From an uncultured Bacillota bacterium (GTDB lineage: Bacteria > Bacillota_I > Bacilli_A > RF39 > UBA660), in NCBI GenBank assembly GCA_958428295.1, contig CAUAFL010000001.1, forward strand, positions 98,501 through 162,500: a stretch of DNA of 64,000 nt, written 5' to 3'. Under the pieces are notes generated by a model. It was not told where the DNA came from. It saw only the letters and a list, made by a program, of their open reading frames with translations, and ran no database searches. Below are positions 24,167 through 32,150 of this stretch, piece after piece (within the stretch, counting starts at the first letter, position 1; every line of letters starts with the position of its first letter). The translations under genes and the position numbers were made by a program.

Positions 24167-24508
24167 ATGTTAAAGTTAACCCTTTTGCAACAACTGTTAG
24201 TAGTCTCTATTGCTCTTAGTACGATTACGTGTGCTTTTGTTCAAAAGACAAAAAAACACTTTAAGTGTTCAGACTGTCTTTGTATTTATAGCTTATTTGT
24301 GAATATGGTTTTTGGGGTTTTGTTCTGTATTAGTTTTACAACAGTTACCTTTCCTGCTAGTTTGTGGGTTGGTTTTTTTAGTTTTATTGGAGCGGATACC
24401 TTATATAAGTCATTAGAAGGAAAATTGGCATCTTATTCATCATTAATAAAAAAGCAACTGATTGAGGTACCTAAGGAAAATTTAATTAAAACAGGAAGTG
24501 AAAAATAA
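24167..24508 (+). CDS. Putative holin-like small membrane protein
   Basis: This 113-residue protein has three hydrophobic segments (about residues 5-24, 38-58, 64-80) with two Cys pairs (CSDCLC) between the first two, and a charged C-terminus. The segment GADTLYKSLEGKLASYSSL resembles sequences I associate with proteins encoded next to phage-type endolysins. The stop codon is adjacent to the ATG of an M23-type peptidase gene (stop and start share one base), a typical lysis-module arrangement. The holin call is from topology and position only. A GGGAGG site lies 9 bases upstream of the ATG. Confidence 0.5.
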   Translation: MLKLTLLQQLLVVSIALSTITCAFVQKTKKHFKCSDCLCIYSLFVNMVFGVLFCISFTTVTFPASLWVGFFSFIGADTLYKSLEGKLASYSSLIKKQLIEVPKENLIKTGSEK

Positions 24509-25182
24509 TGGAAAAACCGATTTATCCTAGTCAGTATATGCGTATTACGCAAGGGTATATGGAAGGAACGCATCAAGATAGTTATGCTATTGATGAAGCA
24601 GGAAGTGATTCTGGTATTGATTATATGAAAGCGCCGTTTACTGGTGTCATTAAAAAAATTTATACCCAAGATGCCAATGAAGTGTGGTTAGAAAGTACGG
24701 ATCCTGTTCTTTATCCTGATGGTACAGTCGACTATCTGACCATGATGTTTGCACATGATAATGATGTTTCTGATTTATCAGTAGGTCAAATTATTAGTCA
24801 AGGAGCTCGTTTTTATGAAGAAGGGACAAAGGGAAACGCTACGGGCAATCATGTTCATATAGAGTGTGGTAAGGGAAAATTCACAGGTAGTGGTTGGCAT
24901 CAAAATAGTGCTGGTTACTGGTCTATTAATGCTGGGAAGAATCCTACGGAGTGTTTATGGATTGATGATAGTATTAAGATTTTAGATAATCATGGTTATC
25001 CATTTAAAAAGATCGTAGAAGATCAAGAAGACACCAAAGAACCACCGGTTACTGTTCCACCAGTAGAGGAAACGCCTGAGCCTCTTCCAGTAGCACCACA
25101 ACCCAAATTAATTTTTACCTGTCAACAAAAAGATGTTTATGCTATTTATTTGAACCCAGGAGACAAGTTGTATTTAGAGTAG
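24508..25182 (+). CDS. M23-like cell-wall peptidase (phage endolysin type)
   Basis: This 224-residue protein has a LytM/M23-like N-terminal domain: THQDSYAIDEAG (His and Asp Zn ligands), SGIDYMKAPFTGVIKKIY, and GNHVHIECGKGKFTGSGW (HxH catalytic and ligand histidines). A Pro-rich linker (TKEPPVTVPPVEETPEPLP) leads to a short C-terminal module, LIFTCQQKDVYAIYLNPGDKLYLE, perhaps a wall-binding unit. No signal peptide is present, so a holin would be needed for export; the preceding gene may supply it. No other phage genes are next to it, so this is a stranded or domesticated lysis pair. Confidence 0.75.
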   Translation: MEKPIYPSQYMRITQGYMEGTHQDSYAIDEAGSDSGIDYMKAPFTGVIKKIYTQDANEVWLESTDPVLYPDGTVDYLTMMFAHDNDVSDLSVGQIISQGARFYEEGTKGNATGNHVHIECGKGKFTGSGWHQNSAGYWSINAGKNPTECLWIDDSIKILDNHGYPFKKIVEDQEDTKEPPVTVPPVEETPEPLPVAPQPKLIFTCQQKDVYAIYLNPGDKLYLE

Positions 25183-25216
25183 ATCTATGTTAGAATGTTC
25201 TTCATGAGGTGGTAGT

Positions 25217-25900
25217 GTGATTCCAATTATCGTAAAACAATCTAAAGAGGAACGACTTAATCATTTTTATCATGTGATGATGATTTTTATGATAGGTTGT
25301 TTTTTAGGTGTGGTTTACGAGACGATTTATTGCTATTTCCAATTTGGTTATTTTGAAAGTCGCCGTGGTTTAATTTATGGCCCTTTTAATGCAGTATATG
25401 GTGTGGGAGCAGTTGTCTTAACAGAATGTTTGAAAAATAAAAAGAGTTTAGTCTCTTTATTTGTTAATGGCTTTTTATTAGGTGGTTTGGTAGAATATAT
25501 GTGTTCCTGGGTTCAGGAAACTTTTTTTGGAACACTTTCTTGGGATTATAGTAAGTATATTCTTAATTTTGATGGAAGAACAAGTGTTTTTCATATGTTA
25601 GGCTGGGGGTTAATGGCGTTAGTATTCATGGCTTATTTGTATCCTGTTTTTATTAAGGTTTTAGATTTAGTGCCACGTGATAGACGATTTTTGATTACGC
25701 TTGGTATTACTGTTTTTTTTGTGATAAACATGGCAGTTTCTGCTTATGCAAATGTCAGACAGGAGGAACGGAGTCGGGGAATAGAAGCGACTAGTGGTTT
25801 ACAACACTTTTTTGATAAACATTATCCAGATGAGCGTTTGGAAAAAATTTATCCCAATAAGAAAAAAGCTGCCGAAATGAAAAAGCATCGCCGTGCATGA
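25217..25900 (+). CDS. PF06541-type putative ABC transporter permease (membrane protein)
   Basis: This 227-residue protein has five hydrophobic segments and the family block GCFLGVVYETIYCYF...RGLIYGPFNAVYGVGAV, followed by GGLVEYMCSWVQETFFGTLSWDYS. The family is annotated as putative ABC transporter type IV permease, but no transport has been shown and no ATPase gene is nearby. The start is GTG 25217 with GAGGTGGT upstream. It ends in a basic soluble tail. No linked neighbours are obvious. Confidence 0.85.
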   Translation: MIPIIVKQSKEERLNHFYHVMMIFMIGCFLGVVYETIYCYFQFGYFESRRGLIYGPFNAVYGVGAVVLTECLKNKKSLVSLFVNGFLLGGLVEYMCSWVQETFFGTLSWDYSKYILNFDGRTSVFHMLGWGLMALVFMAYLYPVFIKVLDLVPRDRRFLITLGITVFFVINMAVSAYANVRQEERSRGIEATSGLQHFFDKHYPDERLEKIYPNKKKAAEMKKHRRA

Positions 25901-25988
25901 TGTGAAAGAACAATTAAAAAATTAGTTGAACTAGTTTTCAAACTGTTGACAAATGAATTTAGTTAATAGTGATGTAAATAAATTATGT

Positions 25989-26037
25989 AAGGATAGCTTT
26001 TATTCCCAAAAATTAAGCTTACTATCCTTATTTTTTG
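25989..26037 (+). terminator. Terminator-like hairpin
   Basis: AAGGATAG (25989-25996) pairs with CTATCCTT (26022-26029), with inner GCTT/AAGC pairing, followed by a T run. A TTGACA at 25946 upstream could make this the end of a small transcript. Confidence 0.6.
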
Positions 26038-26069
26038 TGTTTTGATATCCATTATATTGGGAATAAAAG
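25997..26069. repeat. 13-base inverted repeat interlocked with the hairpin
   Basis: CTTTTATTCCCAA (25997-26009) is the exact reverse complement of TTGGGAATAAAAG (26057-26069). The right arm of the terminator hairpin lies in its loop, giving pseudoknot-like topology. Confidence 0.75.
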
Positions 26070-26132
26070 AAAGTAAGTGATAAATATGGCAATGACAAAA
26101 AGAGATAATAGTAAGTAATGTTGATAAAGATA

Positions 26133-26172
26133 GGGATGTAAGATAAAGTGTCTAAGTCTTGACTTACATCCC
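26133..26172. repeat. IS256-type end relic inside a palindrome
   Basis: Bases 26138-26157 match 19 of 20 positions with the left end of the IS element at 33028-33047. GGGATGTAAG and CTTACATCCC flank it as a perfect 10-base inverted repeat. Confidence 0.55.
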
Positions 26173-26272
26173 CTTATGTTTAAAATAGAAATAAACTGAG
26201 TATTTATTTTTATCTACTATTTTTCCATACAAAAAGACAAATAAGTTTTTTTACCTATTTGTCAACAATCTG

Positions 26273-26296
26273 AAAGTAGGTACGGCCTACTTTTTA
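26273..26296. terminator. Hairpin at the end of the ZIP gene
   Basis: AAAGTAGG and CCTACTTT form an 8-base stem around TACGG, followed by T residues on the plus strand; it abuts the ZIP stop codon. Confidence 0.5.
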
Positions 26297-27094
26297 ACCT
26301 AGAGCAACATCTAATACCATCATTAGTGTAAATCCAAAGAGAGTGAAGAAGGCCATCAGATCTTTCTTTTTATTGGCTTGACTTTCCGGAATTAATTCTT
26401 GAACAACCACATAAATCATGGCCCCTGCTGCAAAAGCTAATAAGAATGGTAATAGGGATCGTACTTTTAAGACTAGTAATGCCCCTAAAACAGCTGCTAT
26501 TGGCTCTACAATTCCTGATAATTGTCCATAAAAGAAAGATTTACTACGCGAGTAACCTTCTCTTCTTAGGGGTAGGCTAACAGCACTTCCCTCAGGAAAG
26601 TTTTGTAGTCCAATTCCTAGTGCTAGAGTCATGGCTGCTGCTAGTGTGGTTCCATTAAGACTATAAGCTAAGCTACCAAATGCGACACCGACGGCTAAAC
26701 CTTCTGGGATATTATGAATTGTTATAGAAGAAATGAGCATTAGGCATCGTTTGACACTGGCACTGTTTTCCTTCTTTTTATGCTTATCGACAGCATCATA
26801 AAGTTTATCACCAATAAACAGTAAGACACCACCAGCTAGGAAACCTAGTGCTACGATTAGCCAAGGAATCATTTTTAAGTTTTCAGCCATTTCAATTGCT
26901 GGGCTAATCAAACTAAAAAAACTTGCAGCAATCATCACGCCAGCAGCAAAACCTAATAGCGCGTCCATAACAGTCTTGTTTACTTTTTTGAAGAAAAACA
27001 CAACTGCAGCTCCAAGGGCTGTTACTCCCCAAGTGAATATGGTTGCTAAGAGAGCTTGCATCACTGGGGATGCTTGTTTAAATACATCTATCAT
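26294..27094 (-). CDS. ZIP-family metal (Zn/Fe) transporter
   Basis: This 266-residue membrane protein has seven to eight hydrophobic helices. The metal-pathway motifs are in helices 4 and 5: HNIPEGLAVG and QNFPEGSAVS, as in the GufA/ZIP11 branch. A cytosolic loop rich in Lys and His (DKHKKKENS) lies between helices 3 and 4. It should bring Zn2+ or another divalent metal into the cytoplasm. It is transcribed alone on the minus strand, divergent from cwlD; no convincing Zur or Fur box is visible. Confidence 0.92.
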   Translation of the reverse strand: MIDVFKQASPVMQALLATIFTWGVTALGAAVVFFFKKVNKTVMDALLGFAAGVMIAASFFSLISPAIEMAENLKMIPWLIVALGFLAGGVLLFIGDKLYDAVDKHKKKENSASVKRCLMLISSITIHNIPEGLAVGVAFGSLAYSLNGTTLAAAMTLALGIGLQNFPEGSAVSLPLRREGYSRSKSFFYGQLSGIVEPIAAVLGALLVLKVRSLLPFLLAFAAGAMIYVVVQELIPESQANKKKDLMAFFTLFGFTLMMVLDVALG

Positions 27095-27204
27095 ATATAC
27101 ACCTCTAGTAGTAGGGTATGATAGTTTATTTCCTAGGGTTGGGTCTTTGCCTAAGAGTGTACTTTAATTTTTGTAAATGACATAAAATATGTTAGGTGAG
27201 TATA

Positions 27205-27909
27205 ATGATTTCTAGATATAAAACAACACTTTTTGTTCTATTTGTTATTTCAGTTTTATCGTTACAATTGGTCGATGCTGCTTTAAAACCACAGCAGTCA
27301 TTAGCGCATAAAATTATTACCCTTGACCCCGGTCACGGGGGGCGCGATAGTGGCACTTTATATGGTAAATTATATGAAAAAGATATTAATTTGGAAATCT
27401 CTAAAGTATTAAAAAAAACCCTAGAAAAACGCGGTGCGACCGTTTATTTGTTACGTGAAGATGATCGAGATTTTTCTAGTCAATGGGATGCACGAAAGAA
27501 AAGGGGAGATTTATATCGAAGAATTTTAAAGATTCAAGAAAATGAAAGCGATTTATATTTGTCTATTCATATTAATTGGTATGAGGGATCTAGTAAGAGT
27601 GGACAGGAGGTGTTATATCATCCAATTAATGAAAATAATAAAATCTTAGCGGAGAGCTTACAAGAACAATTTAAAAATGATTTTGGTAGTGATCGGGTTG
27701 TACGCAAAACAAATTTATATCTTTATGCCAATACACGAGTTCCTGGAGTGTTAATTGAATGTGGTTTTTTATCGAATCCTAATGAGCGTTATTTGTTACA
27801 GCAAGAAAGTCATCAACAGAAATTATCGAATAGTATTACGGAAGGCGTTATTATCTATTTTGATAAATTAAAAGAAAAAATTCCCACAATTTTAAAGGAG
27901 GAAATTTAG
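27205..27909 (+). CDS. cwlD: Germination-type N-acetylmuramoyl-L-alanine amidase CwlD
   Basis: This is a 234-residue Zn amidase (Amidase_3). Active residues: His in DPGHGGRDSG, Glu in YEKDINLEI, His in SIHINW and catalytic Glu in ECGFLSNP. CwlD acts in the forespore with PdaA to make muramic-delta-lactam in spore cortex. An N-terminal hydrophobic helix (residues about 7-24) should anchor or export it. I chose ATG 27205, 5 bases after AGGTGAG; the GTG at 27196 is inside that ribosome site. CATAAAATA before it weakly resembles a sigma-E/K -10 box. Its stop codon overlaps that of the convergent SpoIID-like gene. Confidence 0.85.
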   Translation: MISRYKTTLFVLFVISVLSLQLVDAALKPQQSLAHKIITLDPGHGGRDSGTLYGKLYEKDINLEISKVLKKTLEKRGATVYLLREDDRDFSSQWDARKKRGDLYRRILKIQENESDLYLSIHINWYEGSSKSGQEVLYHPINENNKILAESLQEQFKNDFGSDRVVRKTNLYLYANTRVPGVLIECGFLSNPNERYLLQQESHQQKLSNSITEGVIIYFDKLKEKIPTILKEEI

Positions 27910-28910
27910 ATCTTTTGTGTTACTAGTTGTACATCTTTTAAATAATAATTTAGAATTTGTTTATAGTTATACTCTAAACTGGCAAGGAAATTAGCTCCTA
28001 CTAGGCTAAGACCGTAGCCATGGCCACTTCCTCTTGTGATAAATAATACTCCATCCTTTTGCATTAGAATAGTAGCGTCAGTAGAGGGAAGTTGTAAATA
28101 CACCATTAAATCTTGTTGATTTAAAATTTTAGGACCAATTCGAAGTTCTTTAATGCGATTGCTATTAGTGATTGTTTTGATTTCCACATCATAGGTATTT
28201 TCTTTCAGATTTAATTTATTTTTTAGTTGTTCCACAGAATAATAAGTTGTTTGGAAATAGTAAGGATAGGCTAAGTCCCAAAGGCTTTCTTTCTTCTGTA
28301 AATAAGGAGTTCCTTCTTTCTCTTCCGTATAGCCATTACTGGCTAGGTGCAAATAGGCATGGATTGGTTTTTTTTGATAAACTAAATATTGACCATTAGT
28401 TTCTTTAATTGCTTGTTGATAGTTTTTTTCATAAAAGTGATAAGTTTCAGGATAGAGAAGTTTATAGTAGTTTTTATCAATGTAAGAAAAATGAGAATTA
28501 TAGCGTTTTACTTTTTGGTGCTGTGTGATATAGTGCATTGCTTCACTGCGATAAAGAATAATTACGGCTTTAAGAGCTTCTGGTGCTAGTTCGATGGTAA
28601 TATTACTTAGTAAAACACTTAATAGAAAATCTTTTAAAGTTACGGTTTGGTTGTTTTCCAAAGTAATGCTAGTGGTTTCATCATCCTGAAGGGGTTGCTC
28701 TTCTAATAACATTATTTTACTAGGAATTCCATTAATAACAAAAACTACTTTATTGCCTTCAAATTGAATTCGTTGGTTACATAGCCAATTTTTTGTTTTG
28801 GTTGTTAAATCTTGATCGGTAAAATCACTAGCAAATTCATAGTCCATCGTTAAATAAAGATATAATATTTCTTCCTTATTTTCTTTTACTACTCGATATT
28901 TTTCTAACAT
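27906..28910 (-). CDS. SpoIID-like domain protein lacking the catalytic Glu
   Basis: This 334-residue protein carries a SpoIID/LytB domain: TLKDFLLSVLLSNITIELAPEALKA (split at the family core, residues 91-115), SNGYTEEKEG and GSGHGYGLSLVGAN near the end. SpoIID is the lytic transglycosylase of engulfment. Aligned without gaps to the family pattern LxDYxxGVVASEMP, the catalytic Glu is Asn103. There is also no signal peptide or membrane helix. It may be an inactive, intracellular relative; a different active SpoIID should exist elsewhere. The start is ATG 28910, 5 bases after AGGTGA. It converges on cwlD. Confidence 0.75.
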   Translation of the reverse strand: MLEKYRVVKENKEEILYLYLTMDYEFASDFTDQDLTTKTKNWLCNQRIQFEGNKVVFVINGIPSKIMLLEEQPLQDDETTSITLENNQTVTLKDFLLSVLLSNITIELAPEALKAVIILYRSEAMHYITQHQKVKRYNSHFSYIDKNYYKLLYPETYHFYEKNYQQAIKETNGQYLVYQKKPIHAYLHLASNGYTEEKEGTPYLQKKESLWDLAYPYYFQTTYYSVEQLKNKLNLKENTYDVEIKTITNSNRIKELRIGPKILNQQDLMVYLQLPSTDATILMQKDGVLFITRGSGHGYGLSLVGANFLASLEYNYKQILNYYLKDVQLVTQKI

Positions 28911-28972
28911 TGTCTTCACCTGTTTTTAGTATTTCCGATCTTTATAGGAACTATACCTAGTAGTTTTTGTCA

Positions 28973-29000
28973 AAAAAAGAGTCCTTAATATTCAAAGGAC
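28973..29000 (-). terminator. Terminator of the phospholipase-C-like gene
   Basis: On the minus strand GTCCTT and AAGGAC form a stem followed by TCTTTTTTT, overlapping the stop codon at 28985. Confidence 0.75.
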
Positions 29001-29965
29001 CAATGATTCTCCTTTTTGTTGCAATTTTTACCAGTTAGATAAGAAATGTTAGGGAAAATTTTTTCTAAATTTACTTTTTTGGTGTTTTTTAAATAAGCAT
29101 TGACATCTTTGATAATATCATTGGCTTGATGTAGGGCAATTAGATATAATTCTAGGAAAGATTCTTGATGTTTTTCTCGTTTGTTACAAGGGTGGTTCCA
29201 GGGGGTATGTTGTAAATTTAAGTAATTTCTATTATCTATTAAACTTCGATGATAGGAAATTGCCTGTAACTGAAAAGTGTTTTGGGGTTTGAAATGATCT
29301 ATTGTTTTGTAAAAAAACATTTTCATACCTGATTTATCATAGCGGAAGTGTTTTAGAGCAAAGCGCATTTGTTTTAAGGCTCGATAATAAAATTTACTCA
29401 TGTTGTGAATACCGAAAGTTTCTTCAAAGGTATAATTAATCACTTCCGTTAGGATGGGACTAAAGGGCTGTAAATCGAAGCAATTTTCATAAAATTTTAC
29501 TTCATAAGGATTCCTGTGTTCTTTCTTTTTTATTAAATAATTATCTAGGAAGGTCTCCATATAATCATGTTGATTTTGATATTTATAAGTACTTTTCTCA
29601 TTTTTTTCTACTTTTCCTGTTTTGTAGAAGACATAAGGATGAAGGGTGCTGTCTAAGACATAGTGAGAAATCATTCCATAGAGAAAGGCCATTACTTCTG
29701 GTGTTTGGTAGTAGTGATTGTATTTAATATAGTTAACTAAGTTAATAAAGAAGGCCTGTGATTGTTGACGGTGAAAATAACTACCGAATTGTTGGACATT
29801 TCCTCCTTTTTTAAAAGAAATGAGGTTATAAAAAAATAAAGGATCCATACTTTGTCCAAACATTTGTAAATGTTTTTTCTCATCCATTAATAACTTTTTT
29901 AAGCCGATTGTTAAATTATCATAAATATCCATCGTAAAATAGGCATGAGTAGCAGTAGCCGGCAT
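28985..29965 (-). CDS. Zinc-dependent phospholipase C-like domain protein
   Basis: This 326-residue protein begins MPATATHAYFTMDIYDNL and contains FGSYFHRQQSQ, LYGMISHYVLDSTLHPYVFY and HDYMETFLDNYL, the His/Asp pattern of the Zn_dep_PLPC family (PF00882). Here it has no signal peptide, unlike secreted clostridial phospholipases, so the substrate and site are uncertain. The family-like N-terminal His (HAY) usually becomes a Zn ligand. I chose ATG 29965 over the TTG at 29968 because AAAGGATGA spaces better. It has its own terminator. Confidence 0.75.
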   Translation of the reverse strand: MPATATHAYFTMDIYDNLTIGLKKLLMDEKKHLQMFGQSMDPLFFYNLISFKKGGNVQQFGSYFHRQQSQAFFINLVNYIKYNHYYQTPEVMAFLYGMISHYVLDSTLHPYVFYKTGKVEKNEKSTYKYQNQHDYMETFLDNYLIKKKEHRNPYEVKFYENCFDLQPFSPILTEVINYTFEETFGIHNMSKFYYRALKQMRFALKHFRYDKSGMKMFFYKTIDHFKPQNTFQLQAISYHRSLIDNRNYLNLQHTPWNHPCNKREKHQESFLELYLIALHQANDIIKDVNAYLKNTKKVNLEKIFPNISYLTGKNCNKKENHWSFEY

Positions 29966-30062
29966 CAAATCATCCTTTCAATTTAAAATTATAGCATATT
30001 TTTCACTAAAAATTCATATTTTTTCCGTATTTATATGATATACTCTATACTAGGTGATGGGT

Positions 30063-31016
30063 ATGATAGATAAGCAATTTAAAAATCTAGAAGAACAAAT
30101 TGAAATACTCAAGTACAAAGGAATGAGCATTCCTAATGAAGCTTATGCCAAAAAGATTTTGTTACGTGAGAATTATTTCTTTTTGAATGGGTATCGTTAT
30201 CCATTTATGAAAAGTAGCAACAATAAAACTTTTTTAGAAGGGGTTACTTTTGAAGAGTTTTATAGTCTATTTTTATTCGATCGAGCGATTCGTAATGTTT
30301 TCTTTAAGAATTTATTAGTTATTGAAAATAATTTGAAATCTATTTTTTCTTATCAGTTGTCTAAAAAGTATGGTTATAAAGAAAAAGATTATTTGAAAAC
30401 TAAGAATTTTACCCAGGAACCTTTAAAACAGAAGCAAGTAAATGATTTACTTCATAAGATGAAACGACAGATTCGTATCAATGGCAAAGAACACACAGCA
30501 ACGGCTCATTATCTAATGAACTATGGTTATGTTCCCCTATGGATTTTAGTGAAAGTATTGTCCTTTGGCATTGTGGGTGAATTGTTTTCTATTTTAAAAT
30601 ATGATGATCAGAGAACAATTTGTCAACTTTATCGTTTAAAGGTCGAGACGTTTGCTTTGTACTTGCCGATTTTATCTAATTACCGGAATTTATGTGCCCA
30701 TGAGGATATATTATATGAAAATAGAACGCAGAAGATAATTCCTGATACCATATATCATCGCATTTTAGATATTCCGATGAATGATGAAGGCTATCTTTAT
30801 GGAAAAAATGATTTATTTGCTTTATTAATTATTATGAAAGATATGTTATCTCAAGAGGAATTTCGTAATTTGGTTTATGAGCTTAGTGATTGTATTAATA
30901 ATTTAGCTTATAACTTGAAGACGATTACCGTAGAAAAAGTTTTGCATCGGATGGGCTTTCCGATCAATTGGAAACAATTAATGAATATAGAAAGGGATGA
31001 GTATATTGAAGAATGA
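30063..31016 (+). CDS. Abi family (AbiD/AbiF-like, Abi_2) protein with HEPN motif
   Basis: This 317-residue protein matches the Abi_2 family (PF07751), found in phage abortive-infection systems. Visible blocks: LLRENYFFLNGYRYPF, FDRAIRNVFFKNLLVIENNLKS, PLWILVKVLSFGIVGELFSIL and NYRNLCAHEDILYENR. The last contains R208-N-x3-H213, the RNase motif R(N)xxxxH of HEPN proteins. It may therefore cut RNA on infection. I chose ATG 30063, 5 bases after AGGTGA. Its 3' end overlaps the HtrA-type protease gene, so the two are probably coupled. Confidence 0.85.
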   Translation: MIDKQFKNLEEQIEILKYKGMSIPNEAYAKKILLRENYFFLNGYRYPFMKSSNNKTFLEGVTFEEFYSLFLFDRAIRNVFFKNLLVIENNLKSIFSYQLSKKYGYKEKDYLKTKNFTQEPLKQKQVNDLLHKMKRQIRINGKEHTATAHYLMNYGYVPLWILVKVLSFGIVGELFSILKYDDQRTICQLYRLKVETFALYLPILSNYRNLCAHEDILYENRTQKIIPDTIYHRILDIPMNDEGYLYGKNDLFALLIIMKDMLSQEEFRNLVYELSDCINNLAYNLKTITVEKVLHRMGFPINWKQLMNIERDEYIEE

Positions 31017-32139
31017 AAAAATTAAGGAGATTATTTTAATTGTTGTCTCTTTTGTAGTTGGTGGGGTTTTGGTTTATAGTATTATTGGTGGCAATTCTTT
31101 TACTAATAAACAAACAACAACGAACTCTTCTGTTGGTGCTAGTTGCAGTAGTAAAGATTGTTCAAAGGTGTTAGTGGATGGGTCTGGTATTAGTCAGTCA
31201 GTAGACAAGGTTTATCATGGCGTTGTCATGATTCGTAATTATCAAAATAATCAGGTAGCATCAACGGGAACAGGATTTGTTTATAAGATAAAAGATGGTA
31301 GTGCTTATATTATGACTAATCAACATGTCATTGACGGGAACCAGAAGATTACGGTGATTACGTCTAAGGATGTAGAATTAGAAGCGGAAGTACTTGGTGG
31401 TGACAGTTATGTCGATATTGCGGTCATTAAAATTAAAAGTAATGATGACTTAGTGGCTTTGGATTTAGTAGATAGTGCTGATAGTAAATTAGGAGATTTA
31501 GTATTTACGATTGGTAGTCCTTTAGGATATGAGTATCGTGGTAGTGTTTCTACGGGTCATTTAGCAGGAAAGGATCGAATGGTAACCGTTAGTACCAGTA
31601 GTAGTGCCTATGGTAGTAGTAGTGGTGACTGGGTAATGAAAGTATTACAGACAGATGCAGCTATTAATCCAGGAAATAGTGGAGGTCCCCTATTCAATGC
31701 CAATGGGGAAGTGATTGGTGTGATTTCGTTGAAACTAGTTAAGACAGAAGTAGAGGGAATGGGTTTTGCTATTCCGATTGAATATGCAACTAGTAAGTTG
31801 GATACCTTAGAGTCTGGTAAAGAGATTGAATGGCCTTTATTAGGGGTTCAAATGATTAACGTTAGCGATAGTGCAGCGGCCTATCGTTATAATGTGGAAG
31901 TTCCAAAGGATGTTACGAGTGGTGTAATTGTTGCTGGTGTTGTTGAGGGAACAGGAGCTAGTAAGTCTGATTTAAAAGTGGGGGATATTATTATTAAATT
32001 AAATGATCAGGAAGTAGAAAATTCAGCTTATTTACGTTATGAGTTATATAAGTATTCTGCTGGTGAGACGATTACCATTACGTACTTACGAGATGGTAAA
32101 GAACGTACAACAAAGGTTCCTTTAAGTAAGGGCGAATAG
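31006..32139 (+). CDS. HtrA/DegP-like membrane-anchored serine protease with PDZ domain
   Basis: This about 377-residue protein has one N-terminal membrane helix (residues about 8-28), a Thr/Ser-rich linker with a CSSKDC motif, a trypsin-like domain with His107 (TNQHVI), Asp137 (DIAVI) and Ser225 (GNSGGPL), and a C-terminal PDZ domain (GVIVAGVVEGTGASKSDLKVGD). HtrA proteins degrade or sense misfolded proteins outside the membrane. TTG 31006 is the better start: AAAGGGA lies 8-9 bases before it, while ATG 30997 directly touches that site. It overlaps the Abi gene and is followed 11 bases later by an unknown gene. Confidence 0.88.
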   Translation: MKNEKIKEIILIVVSFVVGGVLVYSIIGGNSFTNKQTTTNSSVGASCSSKDCSKVLVDGSGISQSVDKVYHGVVMIRNYQNNQVASTGTGFVYKIKDGSAYIMTNQHVIDGNQKITVITSKDVELEAEVLGGDSYVDIAVIKIKSNDDLVALDLVDSADSKLGDLVFTIGSPLGYEYRGSVSTGHLAGKDRMVTVSTSSSAYGSSSGDWVMKVLQTDAAINPGNSGGPLFNANGEVIGVISLKLVKTEVEGMGFAIPIEYATSKLDTLESGKEIEWPLLGVQMINVSDSAAAYRYNVEVPKDVTSGVIVAGVVEGTGASKSDLKVGDIIIKLNDQEVENSAYLRYELYKYSAGETITITYLRDGKERTTKVPLSKGE

Positions 32140-32150
32140 AGGTGGTAGTA

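Larger units (their letters stand above)
25901..26293. other. Non-coding intergenic region with interlocked inverted repeats and an IS-end relic
   Basis: This stretch has no plausible gene. It contains a terminator-like hairpin (25989-26037), a 13-base inverted repeat overlapping it (25997-26009 with 26057-26069), an IS256-type end relic (26133-26172), a hairpin GACAAATA/TATTTGTC (26236-26263) and a hairpin next to the ZIP gene stop (26273-26293). Confidence 0.7.

Noticed and set aside
26087..26119. Ten-codon frame in the non-coding gap
   Set aside because: No ribosome site and no promoter of its own.
27120..27160. Possible DtxR/Zur-like box (CTTAGG...CCTAGG) upstream of the ZIP gene
   Set aside because: The inverted halves are too poorly matched to a known consensus.
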